18,825 nt of DNA from Spirogloea muscicola (GCA_009602725.1 WELB01000198.1:8005-26829); one strand, 5' to 3'. Numbered from the stretch's first letter, positions 1 through 13,471 are shown. Translations and numbers: made by a program. The notes: generated by a model not told the origin, from the letters alone.

Positions 1-2168
<2,168 letters not shown>

Positions 2169-2615
2169 AGCGTCAAGTCTGATTGAGGAGGCGATGCTTG
2201 TGACCAGTCCAAAACGTGTCCTCAGAAAATCAGTTGGAGCCTGTCCTCTTGCTCTGCTATGGCAGACAATTGCTTGTTTTATTACAAGTGCAACAAGGTG
2301 CTTAGACATCGGCCTCGGCCAGCTTGCCATGCTGCCCACCTGGTCCAGTAGTGTGCAAACAATCTAATAGCAGGTCATCATCAGAGGAGTCCTGCAGCAG
2401 TGTTTAAAAGAACGTAGAGGGATGAGCTCGCTTGACTACTAGCATTTGCAAGTTGGATTCATTGTGCATACATTTCGAAGCACGCACGTGCCGGCTTCAC
2501 GTACTGCTACTTACAGGTGAAGCTCTCATCCAACTAAATGAGCAGCCTGGCCACACTGGCAAGACGTGTGGGGAAATTGCTGGTGTTGTTGGTCATGTGG
2601 GCTCTCTTGCTCAAT
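2169..2615. other. Convergent intergenic region (3' UTRs)
   Basis: These 447 bases lie between two stop codons facing each other, ARPC2 on the plus strand and the U-box gene on the minus strand. They should hold both 3' UTRs. A TGTAA on the minus strand near 2511-2515, about 100 bases past the U-box stop, matches the poly(A) signal common in chlorophyte algae. That is suggestive only. No convincing coding exon is seen. Confidence 0.6.
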
Positions 2616-5600
2616 TCATTCAGCCGCTTGGGGACCAGCATTGGGGTGCCCTGCGAAACCCCCAAAATAGTCCGACTGACTGTCTAGCAGCTCTAATTGG
2701 CGCAGAATCCTCCCAGCAACCTGCTTCACCTTGGGAGCTCCGTGCTGGACAGCGATAAGAAGTTTAAAGTATCAGTACCAGGTCCTGATGACCTGATTGC
2801 CATTTGCAATTGGGAGCAAGGCATTACCTGTGCATGAGCATGGTGCAAGGAAAAGAGGGAAGCGCCTAGACAACGCCATGTGTAAAATGTGTGAAAGACC
2901 TTACAGAGATACTTATTGTACCTCTGTGGGGTCTGGATTCTTTATGTCACATGCTCCGCTTGAAAAAGAGCACTTGGTATACAAGCAGGCATTCTCATCA
3001 TAATTGGGCCTCTACACATCTATACCTGGGCCACAGTGATGACATGCATCTGTGCCGCCATGCCATATTTCTTCTTGTACTCCTCTTCACGAAATATAAG
3101 CTCACAGAGGACAACTGCCCGTTCCTGTGATTGTGGGGTGCCATTTGTCAGCAGTTCAATAACAGGTTGGATCCCTCTCGCCTCGGCTATCAGCCTCAAA
3201 CCCTTCTGAACCATCCGCTCTTCCTGCACGTTTGTATACAGGTTGGATGAGGACAACTATGCCAGCCAAAATGAAACTGAGCGATCTTCTAACAAGCTCA
3301 GTTCCTCTGAGCGCAAGCAGCATGCGCCCATCATTGACCAGATGTGATGGACTGTTCATCTGCTGATGCAAGTGAAATGCACGATACCATGTGAGTAATG
3401 TCAGCTCATCTATTGGTGAACTGTACCACCAAACATGCTGACCTGCACAAATGTGTGCAATGCCCGGACGGCCTCCTCAGCAGCTGCACTTTTGGCCTCC
3501 CTATGTAGAGTAGTCCAGAAGCATGTCTCATTATCAATTGATAATCCAAGACAAATGACGAGGGGACTCAGCTGCCTCTGTGATACTGACCAGTTGACAA
3601 CCTTGTGCAGCGAAATGATCCTGTGATCGCACTGTCTATATGGCTTGTCAATCCTTTCAGGTGAACCACAGCTCAGAACGTGCAAAGCGGATGCAAGTTG
3701 TTTGCAAGAGCAGGCGCTACCTCAGGACAAGCACCAGTGGCTTGATAGCCTGGGCTTGCACCAGGCACATGCTGCGCTGCACACTGCAGATGCCGCTGTG
3801 CAATATGCATGCTTCCTCTGGTGCGCCAAAGCATCCCAGTCTTCGATGCTTCACAGGCTTGCTGCAGATTCCATCAGAGTACAAGTTGGTCACAGCACTG
3901 CTAACCTGAGCAGCAACGCTTGCTTCCAAGATCCAGGATACATGTCATTGCTGCTTGTCTTGTCACAAGAAACTAATGTCGGATCACCCCATACCTAAGG
4001 CTGGGCGTATTGGTGGAGAAGTTGGCAAGCATGGCCACCGCTCGTCGCTTGCCCAAGGGTGTCCCGCGATCCAGCATGCGCACGAGGACAGGGATGACCC
4101 CCTGGGCAGCGACCTGGCGCTGCAACTCAACTGCCCTGGGCAATGTGAACCGCTCAAGTACACCTGCCACAGCTTCCTGCACAAGGTGCACTCTGCGCTG
4201 TCACATATGGTGAGATTACCATTGAAATACAGAACAAGGGTTATGTACGACACTCTTGTCAGTGCACGACACTGCTGTTTAGGCTTGACAGACTTGCGAA
4301 GGTGAGCTCCGCGCTGGAACACATGCAGCAGATTCATGAAGCAGAGAGCTTGCACCAAGCTCTGAGGACATCAGCTAGCTCTTGCACCTATCTGTGAATA
4401 TGGAGTGCAGCCCTGGACTGTATGCAGCAGGGCTGCGCAGAGTAGGGTCTGAGCTTGGTCGACCTCAACGGTCAGCAAGGTATGAGGAAAGGGGCTGACG
4501 CCAACGCCATGTACCTGCAGCGCTCCAACTTTGGCTTGGAGAAGGACCGCAAGCACAGAGATGACACCACTGCTTTGGAGGAGCTTGGTTGTGGCCTCAT
4601 CCTCGGCGGGCACGTTGGCCAGTATCCGTGCTGCAGCCAGCCTTTCCTCAGGCCGCTGATCGCCCGGAGCCTTGAAGAGGCTGACGAGGTAAGAGAATGC
4701 CGGCTGGCTACTTTGCAGGGCCTTCAACTCATACTCCTCAAAGTCGGGCGAAAGGCAATAGATCAAGTGAAGGGCCTGCCTCCGCAATGTGGGGTCAGCG
4801 TCCTCCCTGAGGAAGCTGAGGAGCGGTTGCAAGGCGTGCTCCTTGAGGAGAGGCCTCGCCACCTACAAGACATGGTAATCACGTGCATATCGAGCATATC
4901 AATGAGTACTATCCCAGGCAACTAAGCAGCATAATCCATTGACGCAGCGAAGAGTGATTGTTGGTACAAGATGCATATGCAACAAAAGCCAAAGTGCTTT
5001 GAATAAACAGATGACGACAAACATACGGTATCCCTCTGGGAGATGTCAAGCAACAGTTTGTGCAGTCTTACAGTGCCAGTGACCAAGCCTTCTGCTGCAC
5101 CAGCGAGCCCTTTGAGCAATGAAGCCTGCGCTCACAGTGCACAATCTGGTGATTGTAGCTGGATGTATACAGACTGTAGCTTATGATTTCCATAAACAGG
5201 TCTACATAAGAGAAAGTACAACGAAGTACAGTCTCTTGGAGACGAGTACGCTGATAACACCAGCTGCAAGCACAAAAATTATAGGGAGCTCTCCCTTCCC
5301 CCTTCTCCTTTCAAGGACCCTAAAAGTAGACTGCTTGACTACCCTGACATCTCTTGCGCAAACAGGACGTAGCTTACAAGAGGGACATATATCTGTTTGG
5401 CCAAGATGAGTGGCCTATAATTGAGAGGATAGCAGCGCAGTCTTTTGAGCATGCACACCCCCCGCATGCCTCATTCCAGGAAACCTCCACACAAACATAG
5501 AGGCAGTAGTGAAAGACATACCTGCACCTCATTGCTGACACTGGGCCCAAGCAGGGGGAGGAGGGATAGGAGGTTGTCTTCCAGCTCTCTCTGACTTTCC

Positions 5601-8403
5601 CTTGTCTTTGTCCACTTGCGACCAGTAGCTGTGAGGATGTGCGCCAGCATGTCAGCCACAGCAGCCTGCCAGTGAGACAAATGAGATCTTGACTTCAGCC
5701 CCATGTCTGGGCGAAACGTGAGAAAGGTTAGGCACAGATATGTGTGAAGGTCATCAGCACCTGTGCTAAGGATGTCCCAAATATGACTGCAAGCTGGCGG
5801 CCTCGAAGAAACATTGCATACCTTTGCAATTGGAGACAGACGGATGTTGCTAAGGAGAGCCGTAAGGGTGGGCCACACTCCTGGGGCCTTCCCAATAGCT
5901 CGAGCAATGCTTTCAACAGAGGACAGGGCCTACGAGTGAAAGAAGGCCAGACACGGGAGCAAGGCGCTTTGAGTCTGCTGAGATCACTTTGCCTGCCCCT
6001 GACCTAAACGATTATTTTATGACTGTCTGTTTCTGCGCAAGTTGCACCACGGCTGACATGCTATTTGTAAATGCACAGCTCATGCAGGAGGATCCAAAAG
6101 GAGTCACAGCAACCTGAAGGGCACACACTGCTGCTTGCTTGTGCTCGGGAGGGAAGGACGGATGCAGTAGCGACAAGAGTGGCTCAATTGCACCCTCCTT
6201 TGCAATGAAAAGCTTGCTCTTATCTGTCATCTGTAGCTTTGCAAGTGTCTGAGCCATGGTCACCTTTGAAGTTGTTGGACCTGTGAAGAATTCTCAGCTA
6301 CAAGTTCAATGTCCCGGAGTCATTGCATCAAAATACACAAGAGGACCTCTGACCAAGTAGACGGAGAGGGCTGTACAAGACAGTACAGATAAGTCCACAG
6401 ACGGGAACAGCGCCCTGCTTGGATACGATATACTGCCAGCAGCATTTGAAGATGGGATTGTGCACTACCTTCTCGCAACCGGACAACCAATGGCGTGAAG
6501 AGGTTGGCTCCTGCCATGCTTTGTATGAGTTCATTATTGGAGGGAAGGTTCATCAGAACAGCCCGAGCACAACTTGCAGCATCTTCAGACTCACTGCCCA
6601 GCATTGTCACCAACAGAAGGACAGCCCCCTGCAGAAGGAATCAATCAAACGATCGAGGAAGCTAAGCAACACAACAGTAGTGCCAAGTGAGCACTTTCGA
6701 AGCAAGCCATGCAGTCCAGATACCATCTGAAGGACTTGTACTTGTCAACCCAGATAAGACTAGTTGCTTGCATGTATGTCGGAAAGGTTGAATTTCATGC
6801 TGGACTAGCCAATCGTATATACCTCTTAGCTGCTAGAACAATTGATGCTCTCTAAGATGCTCTCTGCTGAAGACTTTCTACTTGTGCACGTAGAGTACAT
6901 GGACAGTGACCTGCGATCGTGCAATGCAATCTGCTACTATTGGAACTGTGGAAAGCTCCTGCAGCAGCATGACAGCACAGTGGCCCTCCTCCGCCTTCTT
7001 TCCAAGTGACCGCACGACTGCATCAATGGCCCCTGCCTCTACAACAGCTTCCTGGCCCGCAGAAGATTCATCGTGAGTGTCAAATGAGTGACTGATGCAA
7101 TCAGTACGTTTCAAAGCCAAGTCAGATCAGAGTTATGCTGCCTTCTCGTGTGTCTTGTTAGCTCTGTCTCTTTAGGAAAAAGCGGTATCTCACCTTATTG
7201 TCAATATTATCTAGCACAACCGCCAACACTGTCTGAAGGGCTGCAATCCTAAGGTCAGTGTCGCTTGCACGGAGTAAAGCAATGAGTGTAGGAAGAAGCC
7301 CTCGGGTGACCGTTGAGTACTTGTTGCTGCTACTTGCCAAACAAAGATCCCGTATGCTTTTAAGACCATCGAGCTGAAAAGAGATAATGCAACGAGGTGT
7401 TACAACATCTGGCAAGCATATGACACAGGTAACAAGCGTTAAGCCATTGCTAGCAGAAGGATAGTAATCTTGGTACATGCACCGCGTTTTCCAACTCTTT
7501 GCGCAACCTTCTCATTGTGATTATGCTTGTGCCAGATTAAGAATGCACCTGATCTTGCAAGCTACCGGAATTGGTGAGGAGCTTAGAAGCAGTGTCCATC
7601 TGCTTTCTGTAGTTCCTCTCTCTCCATTCAGCAATGGAGGACCTCAGATTGAGGTTGGGCTGTCATCACAGCAAGAGACCACCCATGAGCACAACTTGGA
7701 GGGCAGCACTGCATGTGCACGGCTAACAGTCTATGCTCGCACAGGAGTCTCCTCGGGCTTCACAAGACGCAGCACGTACTCGCATTGTGGTATTAGCAAG
7801 CTCCTGGCCCATCGGGCATCGCTCCTGGCCTTGGGCAAACCACTGCTCGATTGCTGCCCTTTCATACGTCTGCAGGACATATTCAGTTCTATGAATGTAA
7901 GAAAGCATCGTCTTGTCCATTGAACTGCCAGAATCTCGGTGCCTTCTGTTTCTTCACATTTTGTCTGCTCTAGGACATCCAATTGTACAGCAGCCTGACT
8001 CGACAGGATCGACAAAGCCTGTCTTACAACGGACGACATGATACAAGTTACAGCAAGCGCCTGGCTCAGAGCTACGGCCCTGCTGACAACGTCACAGGGG
8101 TAATACCTCCCTTGACAGTGCAGCATGTAAAAGAGCAGGAGCGTCTTGTACCACAGTAATGAATGCCCATGTCACATTGCCGCGACCCAGTACGTGCACC
8201 TATTGAGGAGCTTGCCACGAGCGGACAGGGTGGCACAAGACCTGGCCAGAAGCTATCTGGACGGGGTCCTCCATGACCTCGTGCGTGATGGGGCAGATGA
8301 AGCTCGGCAACGGCTGCGAGCTCCCGTGGCTATTCGGCACGCCTGGTCCCATCTTCGCGAAACTCAAGTCCCGGTTGTCAAGCGAGCTGGCGAGCGGGGA
8401 CAT
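2616..8403 (-). CDS. U-box/ARM-repeat E3 ubiquitin ligase, SAUL1/PUB44-like
   Basis: U-box proteins recruit ubiquitin-charged E2 enzymes; the ARM repeats usually bind substrates or membranes. Exons in transcript order: 8403-8242, 7869-7780, 7659-7566, 7408-7194, 7051-6911, 6628-6469, 6280-6114, 5929-5822, 5665-5522, 5125-5027, 4862-4515, 4197-3995, 3861-3721, 3500-3443, 3223-3026, 2744-2616. These total 2457 nt, 818 aa plus stop, with every phase agreeing. The U-box spans about residues 34-95: FICPITHEVMEDPV, ASGQTYERAAIEQWF, CPMGQEL and PNLNLRSSIAEWRERN. Helical ARM-type repeats fill the rest. Late signature segments such as GICSVQRSMCLVQ and KGLRLIAEARGIQPVIELL align by memory with the Arabidopsis PUB42-44/SAUL1 group (about 800 aa), so the whole architecture is kept. 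The start is the first ATG after an in-frame TGA in the leader. The start of exon 4 (7408) was chosen for phase; an acceptor nearer 7380 is possible only with another small exon. Confidence 0.94.
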
Positions 8404-8748
8404 CCTGCTCTGACGTCGGCCCTCGGCCGGCTCCAAGGATCAACGTGCTGCAGAAGTTAAGTAAAGAGTCAATAACCACAATGGTATATAATGTACACAG
8501 GGCACGTCGAGCAGAGAGGAAGCGTGAGAGCGGCAGAGGGACGCGAGCAGCACTGGCTGCAAGGACGTGCTGCTGGTCACCAGCCAGAGGCTCCAGCACA
8601 AGGCAGCTGTGAGGCAGGAGACCTGGCCGAGGAGCTCGGCAGCAGGACGGCGGCGCCTCGCCTGGCACACTGCGCGGTCGCGCCGGCGGCGGTCGCCACG
8701 AGCCACGAGCTCGCGGCACTGCCATCGGCTGCTGACGGGAGCGCCGCC

Positions 8749-8776
8749 GAGCACAGTGCTGTCAGGCACTGTGCTC
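8749..8776. repeat. Perfect hairpin, 11-bp stem and 6-nt loop
   Basis: GAGCACAGTGC at 8749-8759 is followed by a 6-base loop and its exact reverse complement at 8766-8776. It lies in the GC-rich block upstream of the U-box gene. No T run follows on either strand, so it is not a simple terminator. Confidence 0.85.
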
Positions 8777-8961
8777 GGAGGAACGCTGCCGCCGTCGCAG
8801 CCGCCGCAATGGGCCGCCGCTCTTCACGGCGCCCTCGAGGCCTGCTCAGGAGGAGCGGCCCCGTCTCGGCCACCGAGCCGGCCTCCGCGCAGCGTTGCAA
8901 GCCGCGCCCCGGCTGACCGCGACTCCCGCGCGCGGCCTCGCGGCCCGGAGGCCCCAGGTCC

Positions 8962-8962
8962 N
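8962..8962. other. Single ambiguous base (N)
   Basis: One N sits in a run of G and C upstream of the U-box gene. It may be a single unresolved call or a collapsed gap of unknown size, so reading frames across it are unsafe. Confidence 0.95.
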
Positions 8963-9264
8963 GGCGGCGGGCGGCGGCCGCGGGCGGAGGGGGCGGCGGG
9001 AGCCGCGGTGCAAGTAGTGGGTCGTCATATGTTCCCGGCAGCCCAAGTCAAGGCGGCCCCACGTCACGAGCGTCAGCGGCGTCAGCGGCGCCGGCCGGGT
9101 CAGCGCTGGGCGGGCCCGCTTGGGATCTGTCGGCGGGTCCCCCGCTGGGCACGACGTCGGCCGAGCAGTGGGGTTTGGGGTTTCGGTGCGTGGCGGGTTT
9201 GAGAGTTCGGGAACGAGAAGCAACAGCTCTTTATCAGGTAGAAGAAGGGAGGAGGACCCTTCCT

Positions 9265-9497
9265 TTTGCAGCGTGCTCAGGCTAGTGCCTTGCACCAGAA
9301 AGCTGGGCGAGCTCTAGTAGGTGGCAGAAGGGCTCCGTTCCTGGCATCTAGTATTCATGCATCGAGTAGTGACCTTTATGTTTTGACCCGTGGTTATTGA
9401 GCGGGTCAATCTGCTGTAGGTTATGTAGATTTTTAGATGTGCTTGCCTTTGTACCTGGCCATTTGGCCTACATTTCTTTCTAATACACGATCTTTTC
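9265..9497 (+). repeat. Left arm of the inverted repeat
   Basis: It begins TTTGCAGCGTGCTCAGG and ends CACGATCTTTTC. It pairs base for base with 9691-9923 except for two mismatches. Confidence 0.93.
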
Positions 9498-9690
9498 TTC
9501 CAGGAGAGGGCGGGTGGCTGGGAGGAACCAGCCAAGAGAAAAGAAGGAATAAACTTCGAAGAAGAAGAGAAGAAAGCGCGGCCAGATTGACTGGTGGCTG
9601 TGAGAGGCCAGCCCAAAAGGAATGGACAAGGTCCGAAGGAGCTGGATGGAGCAGAAAGCAAGGTACTAACGAAAGCGCTAAAGCACAAAG

Positions 9691-9923
9691 GAAAAGATCG
9701 TGTATTAGAAAGAAATGTAGGCCAAATGGCCAGGTACAAAGGCAAGCACATCTAAAAATCTACATAACCTACAGCAGATTGACCCGCTCAAAAACCACGG
9801 GTCAAAACATAAAGGTCACTACTCGATGCATGAATACTAGATGCCAGGAACGGAGCCCTTCTGCCACCTACTAGAGCTCGCCCAGCTTTCTGGTGCAAAG
9901 CACTAGCCTGAGCACGCTGCAAA
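9691..9923 (-). repeat. Right arm of the inverted repeat
   Basis: This is the reverse complement of the left arm, starting GAAAAGATCGTG and ending CACGCTGCAAA. The flanks outside the arms (cccttcctt on the left, caggccgaa on the right) are not alike. Confidence 0.93.
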
Positions 9924-10869
9924 CAGGCCGAAACTCGACGTCGCAAGAGCGACAGATATGCAGCTGGCAAGCCCATCTCAGCCGGAAACACATCTGCGCG
10001 TCGAGTGTAGCCTAGATTGGCAATGTTTTGAAGCAGAGTGTGGAAGCGAGGACCCAAAGGGGGTCAAGTAGCTACGAAACACACATTTATCCCTACTAAG
10101 CAGCCGCAGGTCGAAGAAATACCCAGTCTCCTGGTAGAGGGTCCCCTGGCGAGGGCCAGATGGCTGCCATCAACCAACTTTCTCAAAAGCACGGCATCTA
10201 TACAGAAAGCTTGGCTCCCACTGACGAGGAGCAAGTCAGACCGCTGAGGACAACTTCGGCGGAAGCTGCCAAATATCATTGACGCCCACGCAGTCCCTCC
10301 CAGTCTCTACACAGTGGCCCCTAGTCAGCAACCGGCAAGTCAGATGCGCTAAGAGTAGCAAAGTAGAACTCTGCGCTTGGCCCCTATGGTGGCCTGCTCC
10401 TGTAGCATGGGCGCTCTCCTTCTCGCAATCGGCACAGCATTGGCCAAATTGTTGCTACAGCAGGTTCATGAGCTATCGCTGTCCCTCTAAGAGGGCCTTT
10501 CTAGTGTGGTATGCCACCCAGTTGCCCAGACTTCTGCCACATTGTATTTCTACCAGCTGTCCTCGTTCAGCTTTTGCCCAGTCAGAAAGCACCTCCTGAC
10601 ATGAAGCTCCCTCGTCGAAGCACAAGCGCTTCAAAGAAGCGAGCCGGGCAAGGAGGCAACAGCAAGTCTGGGCGGAACCACATTCATGTCTTGCATTGAG
10701 GGGTTCCAGCAATGACCACATTGCAGCAGATCACTGGCTTGGATTGCCAACACACATGCAGCGCTGACCATTCACTCTACCTTGTCAACTTCGACAGGCT
10801 ACAGTAGGGTGCAGGACATAAGCATCCCTGAAAAGGCCTCAAGACTGGCTTTGTCGCTATCCTATCAGC
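9924..10869. other. Intergenic region, 3' side of BUB3
   Basis: These 946 bases lie between the fold-back element and the BUB3 stop codon. They should contain the BUB3 3' UTR on the minus strand. Several open frames of 60-106 codons exist on both strands, but none has a recognisable motif or convincing splice context. A short plus-strand ORF is listed separately. No TGTAA was seen on the minus strand within about 800 bases of the BUB3 stop. Confidence 0.5.
10160..10282 (+). CDS. Possible small ORF, 40 aa, unknown
   Basis: An ATG opens 40 codons to a TGA, with an acidic stretch SLAPTDEEQVRPLR in the middle and ordinary, non-repetitive residue use. An in-frame stop lies about 57 bases upstream of the ATG. 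No homologue, signal or membrane segment is recognised. It may be chance, or an exon of an unrecognised or decayed gene beside the fold-back element. Confidence 0.15.
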   Translation: MAAINQLSQKHGIYTESLAPTDEEQVRPLRTTSAEAAKYH

Positions 10870-13220
10870 TCAGGCAGTGGCAACGACTTTACTCTTAGGC
10901 TTCACTTCCGGCTCGTTCAGGGTGCGCAAAAAGATTGCATCAGGCTCGTGCCTGGTCAAGGAAGACAGTTTGTCAGTCCAGTAAGACAATCAGAACAGAC
11001 GAACTTTGAAGCTCTCATAACAGCAATAAGTCAGCGTGGCATTTTGCAACATAGCTAAACACTTTCAACAAGACCCATTTGTGCTCACTTAGGCTGCTCA
11101 AGGACGAAAATTTGACAATGCAATGTAATGACCAGTGTGCAGCTACTTACTGAACATCGCCAAGCTCATATGTGTAGCTGGACGCAATGGCAAGCTGGCG
11201 GCCATCTCTGCTGAAGGACAGCGCTGCAATAGATGTAGGGTACTTGGAGTACTGCAACACATGTGAAGGAAATGACGTGTCACTTCTGTAACGCACGTTA
11301 AGAATCTCTTTGTCGAAGTAACAATCTTGCTGAACATGCAGCTCCTCAAAGGACCAGGAACAAAGGCTACCAGCATTGACTATACTGCATTACCTGATAC
11401 AACCGTTTCTTGTTATCACCATCCCACACATTAACAAAGCCGTCACAGCCGCCCGTTGCAAATGTACCAAATCTGGTCAAAGTGATCGAGCATGGTCAGC
11501 AATGAGGCTGTGCACCTCTCTGCACTTCATGCAAGTCTTCAATTAACCAATTGAGAGCAGCTTGTCAAAGTTTAGATTTCCGACTTAAGGGCTTACATCT
11601 ACATACACCATGATGGATAACTTCCTACTTACATGGGATGGAAAGCCATGGTGTTGACAGGGTACACGGTATCTCTCCCTGCTTCTGACTTGCGATGACA
11701 CTTGAATGCATACCTGGCACACACATGTCAGGCTCCCTGCTCAAGTCCTCTGCCAGCTCAAATGTAAAACATCGTCGCAACGCTTTGCACAGTGATGAAG
11801 CATATTGCTGCCAGCTTTTGAAATGCAGGTCATGCTGTGCCGTGAAACCATAGCTACTTTTTGGCTTGTCCAGATTCGCTGAGATCAAAGAACTCCATGG
11901 CTACCCGCCCTTCAACTGAGCTGATGGCATAGCCTGCATAGATGACAAGCATAAGTCAATAGCATGACAGCAAGAGCTCTATCAGCTGTACAACTCTTGA
12001 GGCTGTCATGGCTTTGGTTGATACTCAGTTGTACCTCAGCAAGCACATTGTCATTTAACAGACCCACCTTGACCATTGGGGTAGCATCTAACACACCGAG
12101 TTTGGTACTTTAGGGACGACTGCCGCTGCTGCTCTGGTTCTGTCATATTGCGGAGATCGTACACATTGACGTGTCTCGCCGCTGTCGCCACTACCAGACG
12201 TTGTCCAACTGTTGACATTGAGTACACCCTCTCTGGCTGCTTGAAGACAGCCAATGCCTTTCCTTGCGGCGCAGGAGTGCGTGGGTCCCAGCAGCGTATT
12301 GACATGTCCCAGCTCCCACTGATGAGTTGTCCTGCTTTGAAGAAGCGTCAAAGGTAACATCAGGCGGTGAGGAATCTGCCAGTCACTTGACAATACAGCC
12401 AGCCCAGCCCAGCATTTTGCTGCATTGCAGTGCCAACCTCTGACAAGCAGGCACCTCAAGCTCAAGGGTCCAGGAGTTACCGGTCTCATCAGAATACTGC
12501 AAGCAGCGAACAGTCCCCTCGTGGCTACCTAGAAAGTCTGCATCTCCAGTAGTAAGATCAAACCTGCAAGCTCAGAAGTTTGCTGAGGACTTGCCACAGC
12601 TACAACATATTTCTCACCATGCCTAGACACGTCTAGCATGACGTGCAGACTCCCATCCCATATAGTGCTCCACAGAATTCTCCCCAAGAGGCACACATTT
12701 CAACAGCAGTTGCCCGAGGATGCGGGCAATGCAACAAGGTGACCTTGTGATGGTGCGATCAACCCCGGCACTGAAAGCAGAGGCATCGTCTCGGAAGCAG
12801 CAATCCAGCACCGGTCCCTTGCTCGGCAGCGTGCGCTTGAGCTCAGGCGTGGCTGTGTCATAGAGCCTGGTACTCTGAGAAGCAGGACCCACTTGAGCGA
12901 ACAGGGCCTAGGTCAGAGCTTTCCCAAGGCGCATGGCACAAGATTTTGCCAAAGCATCATTGACACGGCGTTGGCGAATCACATTCTCGGCAGCCAACGT
13001 CAAAACGGAGGCTTTCTGAAAGACAGACAAGGGACGTGTGCACCACTCACAGGTGGCGTTTGCAGCTCAGGCAAGGGGGCGCTCGCGGGCTACGATTGCG
13101 CACCGAGTCCCACGAGGAGACGAGGAGGAGGCTGTCCGAGGTCGCCGAGAAGCGCAGGTTGGAGACGCCGTCGGCGGGCGGGCTGGGCAGCTCCCGGCCG
13201 GCGCTCGGAGCGCCTTGCAT
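10870..13220 (-). CDS. BUB3: Mitotic checkpoint protein BUB3 (WD40)
   Basis: BUB3 is a seven-bladed WD40 propeller. It docks on phosphorylated MELT motifs of the kinetochore scaffold and carries BUB1/BUBR1-type partners into the spindle assembly checkpoint. Exons in transcript order: 13220-13104, 12874-12744, 12563-12481, 12331-12068, 11933-11858, 11713-11633, 11472-11394, 11251-11151, 10951-10870. They total 1014 nt, 337 aa plus stop (human is 328), all joined by GT-AG introns in phase. Diagnostic segments: [84 protein letters not shown] and [13 protein letters not shown]. The SSLKYQTR and [10 protein letters not shown] forms separate it from the paralogue RAE1. The ATG at 13220 gives the usual short N-terminus before the first blade. 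The gene is complete and intact. Confidence 0.97.
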
Positions 13221-13471
13221 CTGGAGTGATTGGCAGGGCGACTCCCAGTGGGGGTTACGTCACCGGCTCTCGCCGGCCTCGCCGTCAGGGCCGAGCGCCG
13301 GAGCTCAGACGCAGAGGCGCTTCGTCGTCTGCGCCGCGGCTCGGGACGAGAGGCCGGCGCCGTGCACAGCGGCTGCCGCACGGCCCTGCTCCTTGCTGCT
13401 GGCCTCCGCGGCCGCCGGCAGAGCCAGCTTGGGCGGGGCTCGTCGGCGCGGGGCCTAGGCCGACCCGCCGT

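Larger units (their letters stand above)
8404..9264. promoter_or_regulatory. GC-rich 5' region of the U-box gene
   Basis: A strong minus-strand acceptor (pyrimidine run then CAG) at 8448-8450 suggests a 5'-UTR intron: 8404-8447 would be leader in the coding exon, with a non-coding first exon farther upstream, probably in the very GC-rich block 8600-9130. An in-frame TGA inside the leader rules out an N-terminal protein extension from that exon. Open frames occur here on both strands but consist of low-complexity Ala/Arg/Pro/Ser and match nothing I know. I see no supported gene. Confidence 0.5.
9265..9923. mobile_element. Fold-back element: 233-bp inverted arms and 193-bp spacer
   Basis: The left arm (9265-9497) and right arm (9691-9923) are reverse complements over 233 bases. 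By eye they differ at only two places, a C/T near 9289 and an A/T near 9395. Identity stops sharply at both edges. The 193-base spacer is purine-rich (GAAGAAGAAGAGAAGAAAG). No transposase is encoded, and no target-site duplication is evident at the arm edges. Because of the symmetry, both strands carry a 145-codon open frame (9437-9874 plus, 9314-9751 minus) beginning and ending with the same residues; I treat these as by-products, not genes. A non-autonomous fold-back or long-TIR element is the best reading. A recent inverted duplication or an assembly chimera are alternatives. Confidence 0.7.

Noticed and set aside
2730-2830. Plus-strand reading of a coding segment after ARPC2 (LGSSVLDSDKKFKV).
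   Set aside because: The same bases on the minus strand are the last exon of the U-box gene, in phase and with a good acceptor.
4259-4373. Possible extra U-box gene exon (SLVQALCFMNLLHVF).
   Set aside because: Joining 4515 directly to 4197 keeps phase and matches the family alignment without a gap; the extra segment has no donor in frame before a divergent tail.
8483-8492. TATATAA-like sequence on the plus strand.
   Set aside because: No plus-strand gene follows; it falls in the proposed 5'-UTR intron of the U-box gene.
8491-9202. Long plus and minus ORFs in the GC-rich block, 107-211 codons.
   Set aside because: All are Ala/Arg/Pro/Ser-rich with no motif, overlap each other on both strands, and one crosses an N. 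GC-rich sequence lacks stops by chance.
10473-10721. Minus-strand 82-codon ORF beside BUB3.
   Set aside because: It lies downstream of the BUB3 stop, matches no known family and has no splice support, so it is most likely 3' UTR.
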